Positions 37,044 to 46,823 of a DNA stretch of 64,000 nt are shown in pieces. The notes below the pieces were generated by a model. That model saw only the letters and a program-made list of their open reading frames with translations, did no database searches and had not been told where the DNA came from. How positions within the stretch are numbered: position 1 is the first letter of the stretch; each line of letters opens with the position of its first letter. Source of the DNA: JAJCYL01 sp963664285 (GTDB lineage: Bacteria > Bacteroidota > Bacteroidia > Cytophagales > Cyclobacteriaceae); contig CAXXNX010000084.1 of NCBI GenBank assembly GCA_963664285.2, forward strand, positions 143,359 to 207,358, written 5' to 3'. The position numbers were made by a program, and so were the translations under genes.

Positions 37044-39279
37044 GTGGTGAGGACGGGTTTGTTTTATAATTATTTTCTTACTTTTTTATTGTACCTGATG
37101 GGCGTCACTGCCCTGGCACAAACTAACGGCGACTCCAAGGTTCTTTATGTGAAGGAATCCGAAGATGCGATTGTCCTCGACGGGTCTCTGGACGAAATTT
37201 CCTGGAAAACTGCAGATATAGCTACAAATTTTTGGCAGACTGGCCGACAGATTCAAAACCAGCCAAGGCGAGAACAGAGGTTAAAATCACCTACGATAAT
37301 AACTTCCTCTATGTAGGAGCTAAGATGCACAATTATAATGACCAGCCTTATATCATAAAGTCTTTACGAAGAGATTTCCAAGGACGTGAGATAGATGGTT
37401 TCCATGTCAACTTTGACACCTTTTTTGATCAAACTAATGCAATCAATTTTGCAGTAAATCCTTTTGGAGTCCAAAGAGAAGGAACCATTACTAATGGTGG
37501 AAATGGACGAGTTGATGTCTCGTGGGACAATAAGTGGTTTTCAGAAGTTAAAGACTATGGTGACCATTGGATTGCTGAGATGGCTATTCCATTCAAAACC
37601 ATCAGGTATAAAGAGGGAGTTCAAAAATGGGGGTTTAATGCGTTCCGTTTAGATGGAAATGCTAACGAGAGAGCTATTTGGACATCAATTCCTCAGGGTT
37701 TTTCTATGACTTCATTAACTTTTGACGGAGAACTTATTTTCGATAAGCCGCTTAAAAAACCAGGTCCCAACATTGCTGTTATACCTTTCATTGCCGGAGG
37801 CGCTTCCAGGGATATTGAAGAAAGTACCAGTACAGATGGCAATTTTGAGTTTGGAGGAGATGCAAAAATTGGGATCACACCCGGTCTTAACCTTGATTTA
37901 ACAATAAATCCCGATTTTTCTCAGGTTGAAGTTGACCGTCAACAAACTAATATTTCAAGATTTGAACTTTTCTTTCCGGAAAGGAGGCAATTCTTCCTGG
38001 AAAATGCAGATCTATTTGCAGGATTTGGGGGTCGACAAACCCGTCCATTTTTTTCAAGACGAATCGGTATCGTTCACGACACGACCACTAGTCAAAATAT
38101 TCAAAATACCATCCGTGGTGGCTTACGATTGAGTGGTAAGTTGGATGAAAACTGGAGGTTGGGGATATTAAACATGCAGGCAGCTGAAGACAAGAAAAAT
38201 GGTGTGCCATCTTATAATTATGGGATGGCGGTGGTTCAAAGAAAGGTATTCTCTAATTCAACGTTATCAGGGTTCCTGGTCAACAAACAGGCTCTATTTA
38301 ACGATGATTCAAAAGAATATGAAGTGCCTTTGGATCATTTTAACCGGGTGGCTGGTTTAGAGTACAATTATCGGTCACCCAATGGCAGGTTAAGATCAAC
38401 CGGATTCTATCATGGGTCATTTACGGAACAGGACACTTTAGAAAGAGAATTTACCAGGGGGATCAGTGTCAATTATCGAACCCGGCGTTATAATTTTTTT
38501 TCTTTTTTTCGTGAAGTAGGAGAAGATTATACAGCAGAAGTGGGATTTGTTCCAAGGGTTGACTTTAAACGAACTTTTACAAGAGGACAAATTAATTTCT
38601 ACCCTCAAAGCGACTTTATCAGCAGTCACGGACTTTCGTTGGAATATGAGCATCGCTGGAATCAAATACTAAGCAGGACAGATCAATTTGCAAGTATTGG
38701 TTATGACATTAACTTTTACAGCCAGGCCAGGTTTACTGTAAAAGGCGTAATTGACTATACATATTTGCTTGATGACTTTGATCCTGCCAGAAAAGATGAG
38801 GGAGTAGAATTATTGGAAGGTACCAATTATACTTACAAAAGAATCTTATGGCGATACAGCTCAAACCAAAGAAAAGAATTCTTTTATAATTTCAATGGTT
38901 CATTCGGTGAATTCTTTAATGGCAATATTGTAAACCTTCAAGGAAATATTAACTACCGCCTTCAACCTATCGCCGTTTTTTCCATTGATTATAACTTTAA
39001 TCGGATACGCTTGCCAGATCCATTCAATGATGCCAACCTATTTCTTATCGGTCCACGGGCGGATTTCACTTTTACACGTAATTTATTCTTTACCACTCTT
39101 GTTCAGTATAATAGCCAACTTGAGAACATTAATATCTCAATGCCCGCCTCCAATGGAGGTACAAACCTGTTTCAGATTTCTATCTCGTCTATACCGATAA
39201 TTACTTTAGTTCACCCATGTTTTTGAAGGCAAGGAACCGAGCTGTCGTATTTAAAATGACATATTGGCTCAGTCTCTGA
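37044..39279 (+). pseudogene. DUF5916 outer-membrane-type protein with carbohydrate-binding-like N-terminus, two frameshifts
   Basis: A signal peptide (YNYFLTFLLYLMGVTALA) is followed by a CBM9-like segment (ESEDAIVLDGSLDEISWKTA) and, after a one-base loss near 37241, VKITYDNNFLYVGAKMH onward. The large C-terminal part is beta-barrel-like with the DUF5916 hallmark NLDLTINPDFSQVEVDRQQT and FFPERRQFFLENADLF. Near 39135 the frame shifts again, after which NARLQWRYKPVSDFYLVYTD and NRAVVFKMTYWLSL finish the protein normally at 39279. A GTG at 37044 or 37047 is the likely start. Total about 744 residues. Confidence 0.82.
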
Positions 39280-39404
39280 TTATGAATTTTCAGAATTCTC
39301 CTTATCCGAGCTCCCTATTATCTTCATTTTCTTGCGGCCATTACTCCGAAGTTTTAAGCGGTTAGCAGCCGCTTTGATATTGATATAAGCCTTTTTTAAA
39401 TTTT

Positions 39405-40513
39405 GCTGAGATCAACTAATAAGTGCAATTGAAGGATGAAAAAGCTTTTAAGGGCTTTTTCACCTTCAAAAGCCTGAACAGTGCAATCTTTGGATTGCAA
39501 AATGTCAAAAAACTACACACATCTCAGTATTGATCAAAGGTATCAAATTGAAGCATTATTAAAAACAGGAGCTACTCAAAAGGAGATTGCCTGTATCGTT
39601 CATTTTCACCCGTCTACGATCTTACGTGAGCTTAAGCGAAATGTGGGTTCAAGAGGTAGGGGAGCTGGTGTCTATCGAACAGCAAATGCACAAAGGAGGA
39701 CCAATCTTCGTCATCAAGAAAAGCCAAAAAGAGTGATTTTCACCAAACCCATAAAAGACTGGATAGTTAACCGGCTCCAAGAAGATAGATGGAGTCCTGA
39801 ATTGATCAGCCATCAGGGAAAGAAAACGAGAGAATGTCCACTTAGCCATGAATGGATTTACCAATGGATATGGGAATGTAAGCACACCAACCACCAGGAG
39901 AACCAAGAATACAAACAACTATACACATATCTAAAACATGGCAAACGAAGGCACAAACGAGGAAACAGAAAAGATCGTAGAGGTATTATCCCGAATAGGG
40001 TATCAATTGAACAGCGACCCCAGATCATTAACAAAAGGGAACGATTGGGAGATATAGAAGTCGATTTAATGATGGGTAAAAACCACAAAGGCTCTTTGTT
40101 GGTGATGACAGACCGAGCAAGTCTTTTTACCAGAATCAGAAAGATGCACAGTAAAAATGCCGATCAAATGGCTGAAGCTATTGTGGAGGAACTCTCTCAG
40201 GATAAACACAAACTGGAAACACTCACTTTTGATAATGATATGGCATTTTCTAAACATGAGTTGATTGCTCAATCCCTTGATGTGGATGCCTATTTCACTC
40301 GTCCCTATACTAGTCAGGATAAAGGGACAGTTGAAAATAGGATTGGGGTAATCAGAAGGTTTTATCCTAAGAAAACAGATATTAGATTTGTTACAGAGGA
40401 GCAAATCAAAGTTGTTGAAAACAAAATCAATGAACGCCCTGTTAGAAAATTTAATTACCTAAACGCAAAGCAAGTGCTACAAAGGAAAATTGCACTTATT
40501 ACTTGAACTTACA
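39405..40513 (+). mobile_element. IS30-family element, copy 3
   Basis: Complete: left end GCTGAGATCAACTAATAAG, right end …CTTGAACTTACA. TTT flanks on both sides are the target duplication, and the host DUF2652 frame is restored when element plus TTT are removed. The subterminal hairpin at 39431-39467 has lost one base of its right arm. Confidence 0.92.
39502..40506 (+). CDS. IS30 transposase, copy 3 (intact)
   Basis: 334 residues from the ATG at 39502. HTH region at the N-terminus, DDE residues in EVDLMMG, TFDNDMAF and GTVENRIG. It differs from copies 4 and 5 by a few substitutions (TILREL for TISREL, TKPIKDW for TKPMKDW, KRRHKRG for KRRRKRG). An upstream in-frame GTG at 39481 is possible but unlikely. 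Confidence 0.93.
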   Translation: MSKNYTHLSIDQRYQIEALLKTGATQKEIACIVHFHPSTILRELKRNVGSRGRGAGVYRTANAQRRTNLRHQEKPKRVIFTKPIKDWIVNRLQEDRWSPELISHQGKKTRECPLSHEWIYQWIWECKHTNHQENQEYKQLYTYLKHGKRRHKRGNRKDRRGIIPNRVSIEQRPQIINKRERLGDIEVDLMMGKNHKGSLLVMTDRASLFTRIRKMHSKNADQMAEAIVEELSQDKHKLETLTFDNDMAFSKHELIAQSLDVDAYFTRPYTSQDKGTVENRIGVIRRFYPKKTDIRFVTEEQIKVVENKINERPVRKFNYLNAKQVLQRKIALIT

Positions 40514-40600
40514 TTTTCTTAAAAATCGCTTTATAAAATAAACTGAAAAGCTTAATTATCGCATTTTTTGGCCGGACATGCGATTCTATCCTAAGTAAGT

Positions 40601-42097
40601 AGGGCTTCCTCAAAAAGTAGTACCCATCAAATTAGCAGCCCTAGATAGATTGAGCACGAATAGGGTTGCAGCAATCCAAGTTTGTGAAGTTGATTTAAGC
40701 TTGGCTTTGATTTCATTGAGCGAGTAAGCTTGTTTGGCATTGCCTATTCTTCCCTCAATGGCATTCCTCTCAGCATATTCCTTTTTTGATTTAGCCTTCT
40801 GGTATGCTGATTTCTTCACAGGTTTTCCTTTTGTGGCAGCTGTCATCCTTATGCTGTTTTCTTTACACCAATTGCGATTCTTATTGGTAGCATAGATTTT
40901 ATCGGCCTGTATAAGTTCAGGGTAATAACCAAACAAAGCCTTGTAGGCCTCTGCCTGATTGATCAGGTCCTCACTTTCATTATAGGCATTCCAGCTTAGG
41001 TTATCCTTGGTCATGAACCCATCCATGAGTGAAAGGCCCAACTTGGCACCAAACTCTACACTCTTGCCCTGCTTGCCCCTCACTATCGGGCGTACATGGG
41101 GTTGTGAGATGCTCACTATCCGATCTTTACATTGGTGTGGGCTTTCTTGCTCATACATGCCTTGTTGCTGCTTATAAAGGGTATGGACCACCATCAGTTC
41201 CTGCTGGGTTTTGTGGGGAAAAGGAAACGGCCCTTCCAACAGGTCCAGCCTTTGATCGATATGGCCAGGTTCCTTTTTACACAGTTGAGCAACACACGGA
41301 TGGCCTTGCGGATCGATACAGCTGATTTTTTCTTCTTTTTGGCTTCCTGCAAATAACGCTTATGGGCCATCCTGCGGTAAGTCCTGGGTTTGACCTCCAT
41401 CTTGTCCCTGAGCAGGTCAAACAACCGGTCAACCATCTTTTCGGTCTTGATACGGGCTTCATTGACCAAACCAAGATCATTTGGGTAGGTGATGTATTGA
41501 TCTGCCACAGTGGCATCTATCTTTAATTTACCTTTTGGCCTTTTAGATACCGCACCCTTTTGGTTTGGTTTCCGGTCAGGAAGGGACACCATCATGATGA
41601 TTTTCGAGAATGCATCGAAAGTATCATCCCCTAGTTTTTTTCGCATCTCCACAAAAAGCGTAGGCGAAAACACCAAACCAGGTGTGTAATGGTCCAAACC
41701 AAGAAAGAACTGCATGTATGGGTTTTCGCTGATGGTCAGCAAGGTCTCTTCATCGGACAACCCCAGTTTATGTTTTATAATAAATGCCCCTATGATGTGC
41801 CTTGGGTTGACGCTCTTTGCCTCCATGTTGACGCTGAATTTCCTTTTGTAGATATTTACCAACTCATCCCATGGCAACAAGTTTGCAAGTGCTATCCATC
41901 TGTTGTTTGGGTTGAGTTTGATGGAGTTAATGGAGGAAAATTCTTCTATTTTGGTTTGGTACTGCGATGTGTAATCGATCATATGCAATGTTATACGTCA
42001 AATATACAAATAACCTTGCATATATAAAAATATATTTACACGTGAATCGCTTAATATGAGCAATCAAGGTCGTTTTTATCCAATCTGAGGAAGCCCT
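40601..42097 (-). mobile_element. IS5-family-like element, copy 1 (degenerate)
   Basis: Ends AGGGCTTCCTCA at the left and, reversed, AGGGCTTCCTCA at the right. AAGTAAGT stands on both sides, but the host reading frame does not support a simple 8-bp duplication, so the exact ends are uncertain by a few bases. Very similar to copy 2 at 57304-58798. Confidence 0.85.
40610..41988 (-). pseudogene. IS5-like transposase, copy 1 (frameshifted)
   Basis: Same protein as copy 2 (starts MHMIDYTSQYQTKIEEFSSI) but one C is missing near 41264, so NCVKRNL runs into a wrong frame and stops at 41194. The second part continues from EGPFPFPHKTQQELMVV in another frame to 40610. There is also a 3-bp net insertion around 41140 (YEQESPHQCK for YEQKAHQCK). 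Confidence 0.88.
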
Positions 42098-43133
42098 AAG
42101 TAAGTAGAGTCTGACCGTCTTGCTCCTCCAGGATAAAATAATTTGTTGCTTCTTTAATGAATTTATAGTCATTAAGTCGTTCGCCGTAAACTAGCTTGTT
42201 GGGCCCGAAATCATTGGTGACTGTTTCAAATTCAATGGTTTCATTATCAAACACACAGACATGTCGAGTGCCCATTCTATTGACCCTATCTTTTTCGTAG
42301 TCAAATCGAAGAGGGGCGTTATTCCATTGATCTCGAAAATCGAAATTCGTTACTAATTCAAATAGTGATGAAGCGTCAAGGTCAATAGTACCTTCAATTA
42401 TGATTGGGTCTGGTGATAGGTCGGAGAAAATTGATGGTTTTACCTGTACCCGTTTATTCAATGACTCCAGTGAAATGTATCCGTATTCAACCAGGCCCAC
42501 ATTTTCATATTGACTGAATCCACTTTCAATATTGATCCAGGGGTATTTCTGCTTTAGTGCGTTGCTATTAATTCCATCTAACAAACCATCCGTAGCAAGA
42601 ATATACTCACGACCCGGAACATCGTTCTTCAATAGTTTGTGTACTAAAACCACATCTGATCCGTGCGGCTTATTAAAATCTTTTACCCTTATAAAAGAAA
42701 ACTCACCCTGGTGTGAAATGAATTTCACTGTAAGATCCTGCGCAGTTCGACAAGCGCCCAGTGACAAATTCTCTTCTATTTGTAATTCAACAGATGGGAG
42801 TGGAACTCCAAAAACATTTCTTGACTTTGCATTAGCAAAGATTCAAATGTTGGTACTTCTCCGTACTTATAAAATAGCACGGCATCTCCTTCAATTTCTG
42901 CCACATCCATTCCCAAATCATTTTTGTCAATCAGAGCCTCCAAAAGCTCGGAGATGATATGTCTGCTATGGGTAATTTCAGTTTCATTTACGAAACGTGT
43001 AAAACCTGATATGTCAGCGATAAAGAGTAGAGACTTCGGCATGGAATTAATTGATACACATCAATGTCGAAATTGTTGAAGGGAATGACTGATCTTGTGA
43101 AAATTTATTGCAAAGATCACTAATCTTGCCCGC

Positions 43134-43946
43134 ATGCTGTCGGTAGTCGAGAATTTACAACCCAATGAAATCGCAATGGTTGGCCTTCCTTTTGACGACT
43201 TTTCCTCTTTTTTGAAAGGGTCAGCTAAAGCCCCCGATGAGATAAGAAAGCTGCTACACAGCGGGGCTATGAATTTGTGTTCGGAATCAGGGATTGATCT
43301 TGAAAAAGCTGGAGTACTTAAAGATATCGGAAACATTACACCCATATCTCATCCGAATGATATTGTAACCCCGATTGCAGAAATTATAAACAAAGGAGCA
43401 AGGGTAATTGCCCTAGGAGGAGACCACTCCCTGTCATATGGAACTGTCAAAGGTCATACCAAATCTTACCCCGATTTAACGGTACTTCATCTTGACGCAC
43501 ATTCGGATCTAAATGATAAATTTGATGGCAACAAATACTCTCATGCCTGCCCCTTCGCCAGAATTATGGAGCAAGGTCTTGCGGTTCGATTGGTACAGGT
43601 TGGGATAAGAACATTAACCCCGCATCAAAGAGAGCAAGCAGAAAAATTCGCTGTAGAAATCATTCAAATGAGAGACTGGACGTCGTCGATGAAGTTGAAG
43701 TTGGATGGCCCGATATTTTTATCATTTGATATTGACGTGCTTGATCCGGCCTTTGCACCTGGCATTTCTCATCATGAACCCGGTGGCATGTCTACCAGGG
43801 ATGCAATTGATTTCATAAATAATCAGGAAATGGACCTCGTGGGTGCTGATATTATGGAATACAATCCTAACCGTGACATTAATGGAGTAACAGGAATGCT
43901 TTGTGCCAAGCTGCTTAAGGAAATAGCAAGCAAAATGTTAGCCTGA
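43134..43946 (+). CDS. speB: Agmatinase / ureohydrolase family protein
   Basis: 270 residues with the complete binuclear manganese site of ureohydrolases: ALGGDHSLSYGTVKG, LHLDAHSDLND, HACPFARIME and SFDIDVLDPAFAPG. It most likely hydrolyses agmatine to putrescine and urea; arginase or a related guanidino hydrolase cannot be excluded. The length is a little short of E. coli SpeB (306). It is divergent from the DUF2652 gene, and its last 9 bases overlap the end of the convergent TPR gene. Confidence 0.9.
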   Translation: MLSVVENLQPNEIAMVGLPFDDFSSFLKGSAKAPDEIRKLLHSGAMNLCSESGIDLEKAGVLKDIGNITPISHPNDIVTPIAEIINKGARVIALGGDHSLSYGTVKGHTKSYPDLTVLHLDAHSDLNDKFDGNKYSHACPFARIMEQGLAVRLVQVGIRTLTPHQREQAEKFAVEIIQMRDWTSSMKLKLDGPIFLSFDIDVLDPAFAPGISHHEPGGMSTRDAIDFINNQEMDLVGADIMEYNPNRDINGVTGMLCAKLLKEIASKMLA

Positions 43947-45146
43947 CTTGCTGGCAGTTTTTGCTTCACTTATTTTGATCTTTTTGAGTTTTCGGAGTTT
44001 TTCTTTGGCAATTTTTTGGTATTTCCTCTTGCCTTTTCCATGTTTTATCACTTCCTTCAAATGCATCTCGGCCAATTCCTTATCCTCAGTGGAATAAAGT
44101 TTCCCCAATTCCAGGTTAGAGAGTATCGAATACCAATTTTCTTCGTCATTAGTACTTTTCGCGAACGTAACTGCCATATTGTAGTATTTCTTTGCCTCTA
44201 ATATCTTACCTCTAGCGTGATTGATCCTGGCCATATAATAGGAGGCATATCGGCCACTTTGACCCTCGTACCCTACCATTCCGCTATCAATACGAGTCAG
44301 TATTTGGAGAGATTCACCTTCCAGCTCATTGTAACGTCCCATCCTGTAAAGCAAACTGGCATAAAAACGATGAAAATAGGCATTATCCGGATAGATATCC
44401 CTCAAATACCGGATTATTGGCAATGCTTCCGCATAACGATTTTCCTCATTAGCTAGGATCCTAATTAAATAATATTGGGCCTCAGTACGCGTGTAAAAAG
44501 CATTGTGCGCAACTTCTCTCAACTGTTCAATTCCTTTTTGCATGTCTCCCTTAGGAAAGAACCACATTATCGGCCTCATAATCGGATAGTTTTCCCTAAT
44601 CCATTCAGTATAGTAGTTCATAATAGCATCTCCAAAAAGTACTTCGGGGCTGAAGTCAACGTTTTCCCTGATAATATCTACATAGCTGAGTGCATTTTTA
44701 CCTTTTATGGCTGCTCTACGCCAATTCCCCCGGTCCGACTCCAAACGAGCAACAAAGGCATAGGTCGCCGCCAGGAAAAAAGCACCCTCAACTTTATTTG
44801 TCTCATAGAGCTTTTCGGATAATACGAGGGATGTATCCATGTAAGCATTAAAAAGTCCATCATATTCCGTGTTGTCAATATTTGGCAGGATTTTCCACCA
44901 CTGACTAAGGCCCAGAAGAAAATAGGGTAAAGGATGCCAACCGTATTTCTGTTTGATCCAGCGAAATTGCATTTCCGCTCTTTCAAATTTGAAATTGTAC
45001 ATATCGTTCAAGGCCTCATTTGCCTCAATCTGAATTTTACGGTTTAATAATAAGGAGCCGGTACTATCCGGATTATCGGTTGCAGCAATGCCTTTAGTGA
45101 CAACACCCATAAGGGCCAATATGATGATCACTTTTTTCACTATCAA
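43938..45146 (-). CDS. Exported tetratricopeptide-repeat protein, function unknown
   Basis: 402 residues. A signal peptide (VIIILALMGVVTKGIAA) is followed by an all-helical body with TPR-like pairs, for example YNFKFERAEMQFRWIKQKYG, YAEALPIIRYLRDIYPDNAY and GKILEAKKYYNMAVTFAKST. The C-terminus is strongly basic. I do not recognise a named family, though similar tetratricopeptide proteins are frequent in Cytophagales. It is likely periplasmic and is separated by 26 bp from the IscA-like gene upstream, with which it may be co-transcribed. Confidence 0.78.
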   Translation of the reverse strand: MIVKKVIIILALMGVVTKGIAATDNPDSTGSLLLNRKIQIEANEALNDMYNFKFERAEMQFRWIKQKYGWHPLPYFLLGLSQWWKILPNIDNTEYDGLFNAYMDTSLVLSEKLYETNKVEGAFFLAATYAFVARLESDRGNWRRAAIKGKNALSYVDIIRENVDFSPEVLFGDAIMNYYTEWIRENYPIMRPIMWFFPKGDMQKGIEQLREVAHNAFYTRTEAQYYLIRILANEENRYAEALPIIRYLRDIYPDNAYFHRFYASLLYRMGRYNELEGESLQILTRIDSGMVGYEGQSGRYASYYMARINHARGKILEAKKYYNMAVTFAKSTNDEENWYSILSNLELGKLYSTEDKELAEMHLKEVIKHGKGKRKYQKIAKEKLRKLKKIKISEAKTASKSG

Positions 45147-45172
45147 ACCACAGCAAATAGTATGCTAAACCA

Positions 45173-45508
45173 TTATTTATGCAATTCAGCTTCAGTCTCT
45201 TCAGCTTGAGGATTAATAAAAGTGAATCCTCTTGTATCACTTCCTTCGTAGAAGTCCACCTCCAAACCTACTGCATACATTGTATGTTTCTTATCTATTA
45301 AAACCTTCAGCCCTTCAATGCTATATTCCAAGTCAGAGGGCTTTTGTTTGTCAAAACCCAATAAGAATCCCATTCCGGAACAACCAGCGCCTTTAATGCC
45401 AATCCTTAAACCATAATCTTCAGGAATGCCCTTTTTTTTCATGATAAGTTTTACCTCATGAAGCGCCTTCCTTTTAATCTTCACCGGATTACCCATTCGC
45501 ATGTACAT
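45173..45508 (-). CDS. HesB/IscA-family iron-sulfur cluster protein lacking the C-terminal CxC
   Basis: 111 residues with the A-type carrier fold: ALHEVKLIMKKKGIPEDYGL, then GIKGAGCSGMGFLLGFDKQK with the first conserved Cys, and GLEVDFYEGSDTRGFTFINP. Canonical IscA/ErpA proteins end with a CGCG motif that supplies two more cluster ligands; here the tail reads NPQAEETEAELHK with no Cys. It may be a divergent carrier or a non-cluster paralogue. The ATG at 45508 was taken; an internal ATG three codons later is possible. Confidence 0.82.
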   Translation of the reverse strand: MYMRMGNPVKIKRKALHEVKLIMKKKGIPEDYGLRIGIKGAGCSGMGFLLGFDKQKPSDLEYSIEGLKVLIDKKHTMYAVGLEVDFYEGSDTRGFTFINPQAEETEAELHK

Positions 45509-46823
45509 TCAAACGCAACTTAGAGAACTACAGTTTAAGACAACAGTCAATTTTTACAATAGGTCGTAAGGTATTTTGAAGCATCCTGCATTCCATTATG
45601 TTCCGCTTTAATCCAATCAAGGCAAGCGTTAATCGTATCACCCAGGTTAAGACTTGTTAAGCCACGTTGCAAAAATGCATCGTAATATGCCGTATCCATG
45701 AATATTGTTTTAGTAAGAAAACTGAAAGCCTTTTTGTATTCCTCCTGCTCATGATAGATGATACCCAATGAATAGAAGGCTCCAGCTTCAGACGGATATT
45801 CAAGCACAAGTTTTTCATAATATTCCTTTGAAAGATCAAGGCTGTCCATCCGGTAGAATGTATACGCCATACCATACAAGCCATCAATATTGTTCTCTTC
45901 TATTGTCAGGACGGTAGAGTAATCATCAAGGGCCTTCTCTTCCTTTTTCAGTTCAAGATTAATAAGCGCTCTATTGATGTAGGACCTTCGGTAATAACTA
46001 TCGATTTGAATAGTGCTCTCATAATCACTCAAAGCCCCCAAAGTATCTCCGATATACGATTTGCTGAGCGCCCTCCCATAAAATGCATCCACATAAGCCG
46101 AATCAATCGAAATGGTTTCAGTGTAGTCTTCGATTGCCCCTGTATAATCCCCAATTTCGTGTTTCATTATGGCTCGGTTACCAAGTGCATAAACGTTGTC
46201 AGGTTCATAAATAAGAACTTTATCATAGTCTGCTATACTGCCGGCAATGTCATTCAACTTTTCTCTGGAGAGACTGCGATAGAAATAAGCATCACTGAAG
46301 CTTTCATCCAGTGAAATACTATAGTTGTAATCTTCAATTGCCTGCTTATGATCTTTATATTCATCAGCAAGTATCTTTCCTCGCTCCACATAATACGATG
46401 GCTCATATGGATCCTCACCAATCAAGTCGCTGTAATATGCCAGTGAATTCTCCTTCAGAGCGAGATCTTTGGCGCTTGACAAATCATCTATTGCCTGGGC
46501 TTCAAATAAAGTAATTAATCCTGTCTCCAATTTAGAAATCAATAACTGCCTACTTTCCGAAGGTAAAAAACTGAAAATTTCCGGGTGAAAATTCTTATAC
46601 AGACCACCCCACTTGTATTCAACATAAGTTGTCTTGTTCAAAAACGAGGTGATCACATCATCGTCAGCCAACATTGTAAGTCGATCAAAAAGATTAAAAT
46701 GCCATTCGGGACTCTCGTTATCCAATGTGCTATAAAAATAAAACATAGCCTCTGCCAGGTTTTCATCAGAATTTTCCACTGTTGAAAAAAGCAGCCTTTC
46801 CGCTGCAGACCTAAAAGGCAAAC

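Larger units (their letters stand above)
39280..43042 (-). pseudogene. DUF2652 protein with SRPBCC-like C-terminal domain, split by IS30 copy 3 and IS5-like copy 1
   Basis: The start at 43042 gives MPKSLLFIADISGFTRFVNE, the DUF2652 cyclase-like domain. A one-base loss near 42780 shifts the frame to LSLGACRTAQDLTVKF. A START/SRPBCC-like domain follows (IEGTIDLDASSLFELVTNFD). At 42098 the IS5-like element interrupts. The reading resumes at 40600 as RIESHVRPKNAIIKLFSLFY then KAIFKK, is cut by IS30 at 40513, and ends with NLKKAYINIKAAANRLKLRS and a stop at 39280. Removing IS30 with a 3-bp TTT duplication restores the frame exactly; the IS5-like junction frame is less certain. Confidence 0.8.

Noticed and set aside
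40514..40600. Apparent non-coding spacer between two IS elements
   Set aside because: It is coding: it carries the RIESHVRPKNAIIK piece of the DUF2652 gene, so it was not listed as a spacer.
40593..42105. AAGTAAGT on both sides of IS5-like copy 1 as a clean 8-bp target duplication
   Set aside because: Removing it leaves the DUF2652 frame with a TAG, and copy 2 has no matching 8-bp repeat; the repeat of AAGT units makes the boundary ambiguous.
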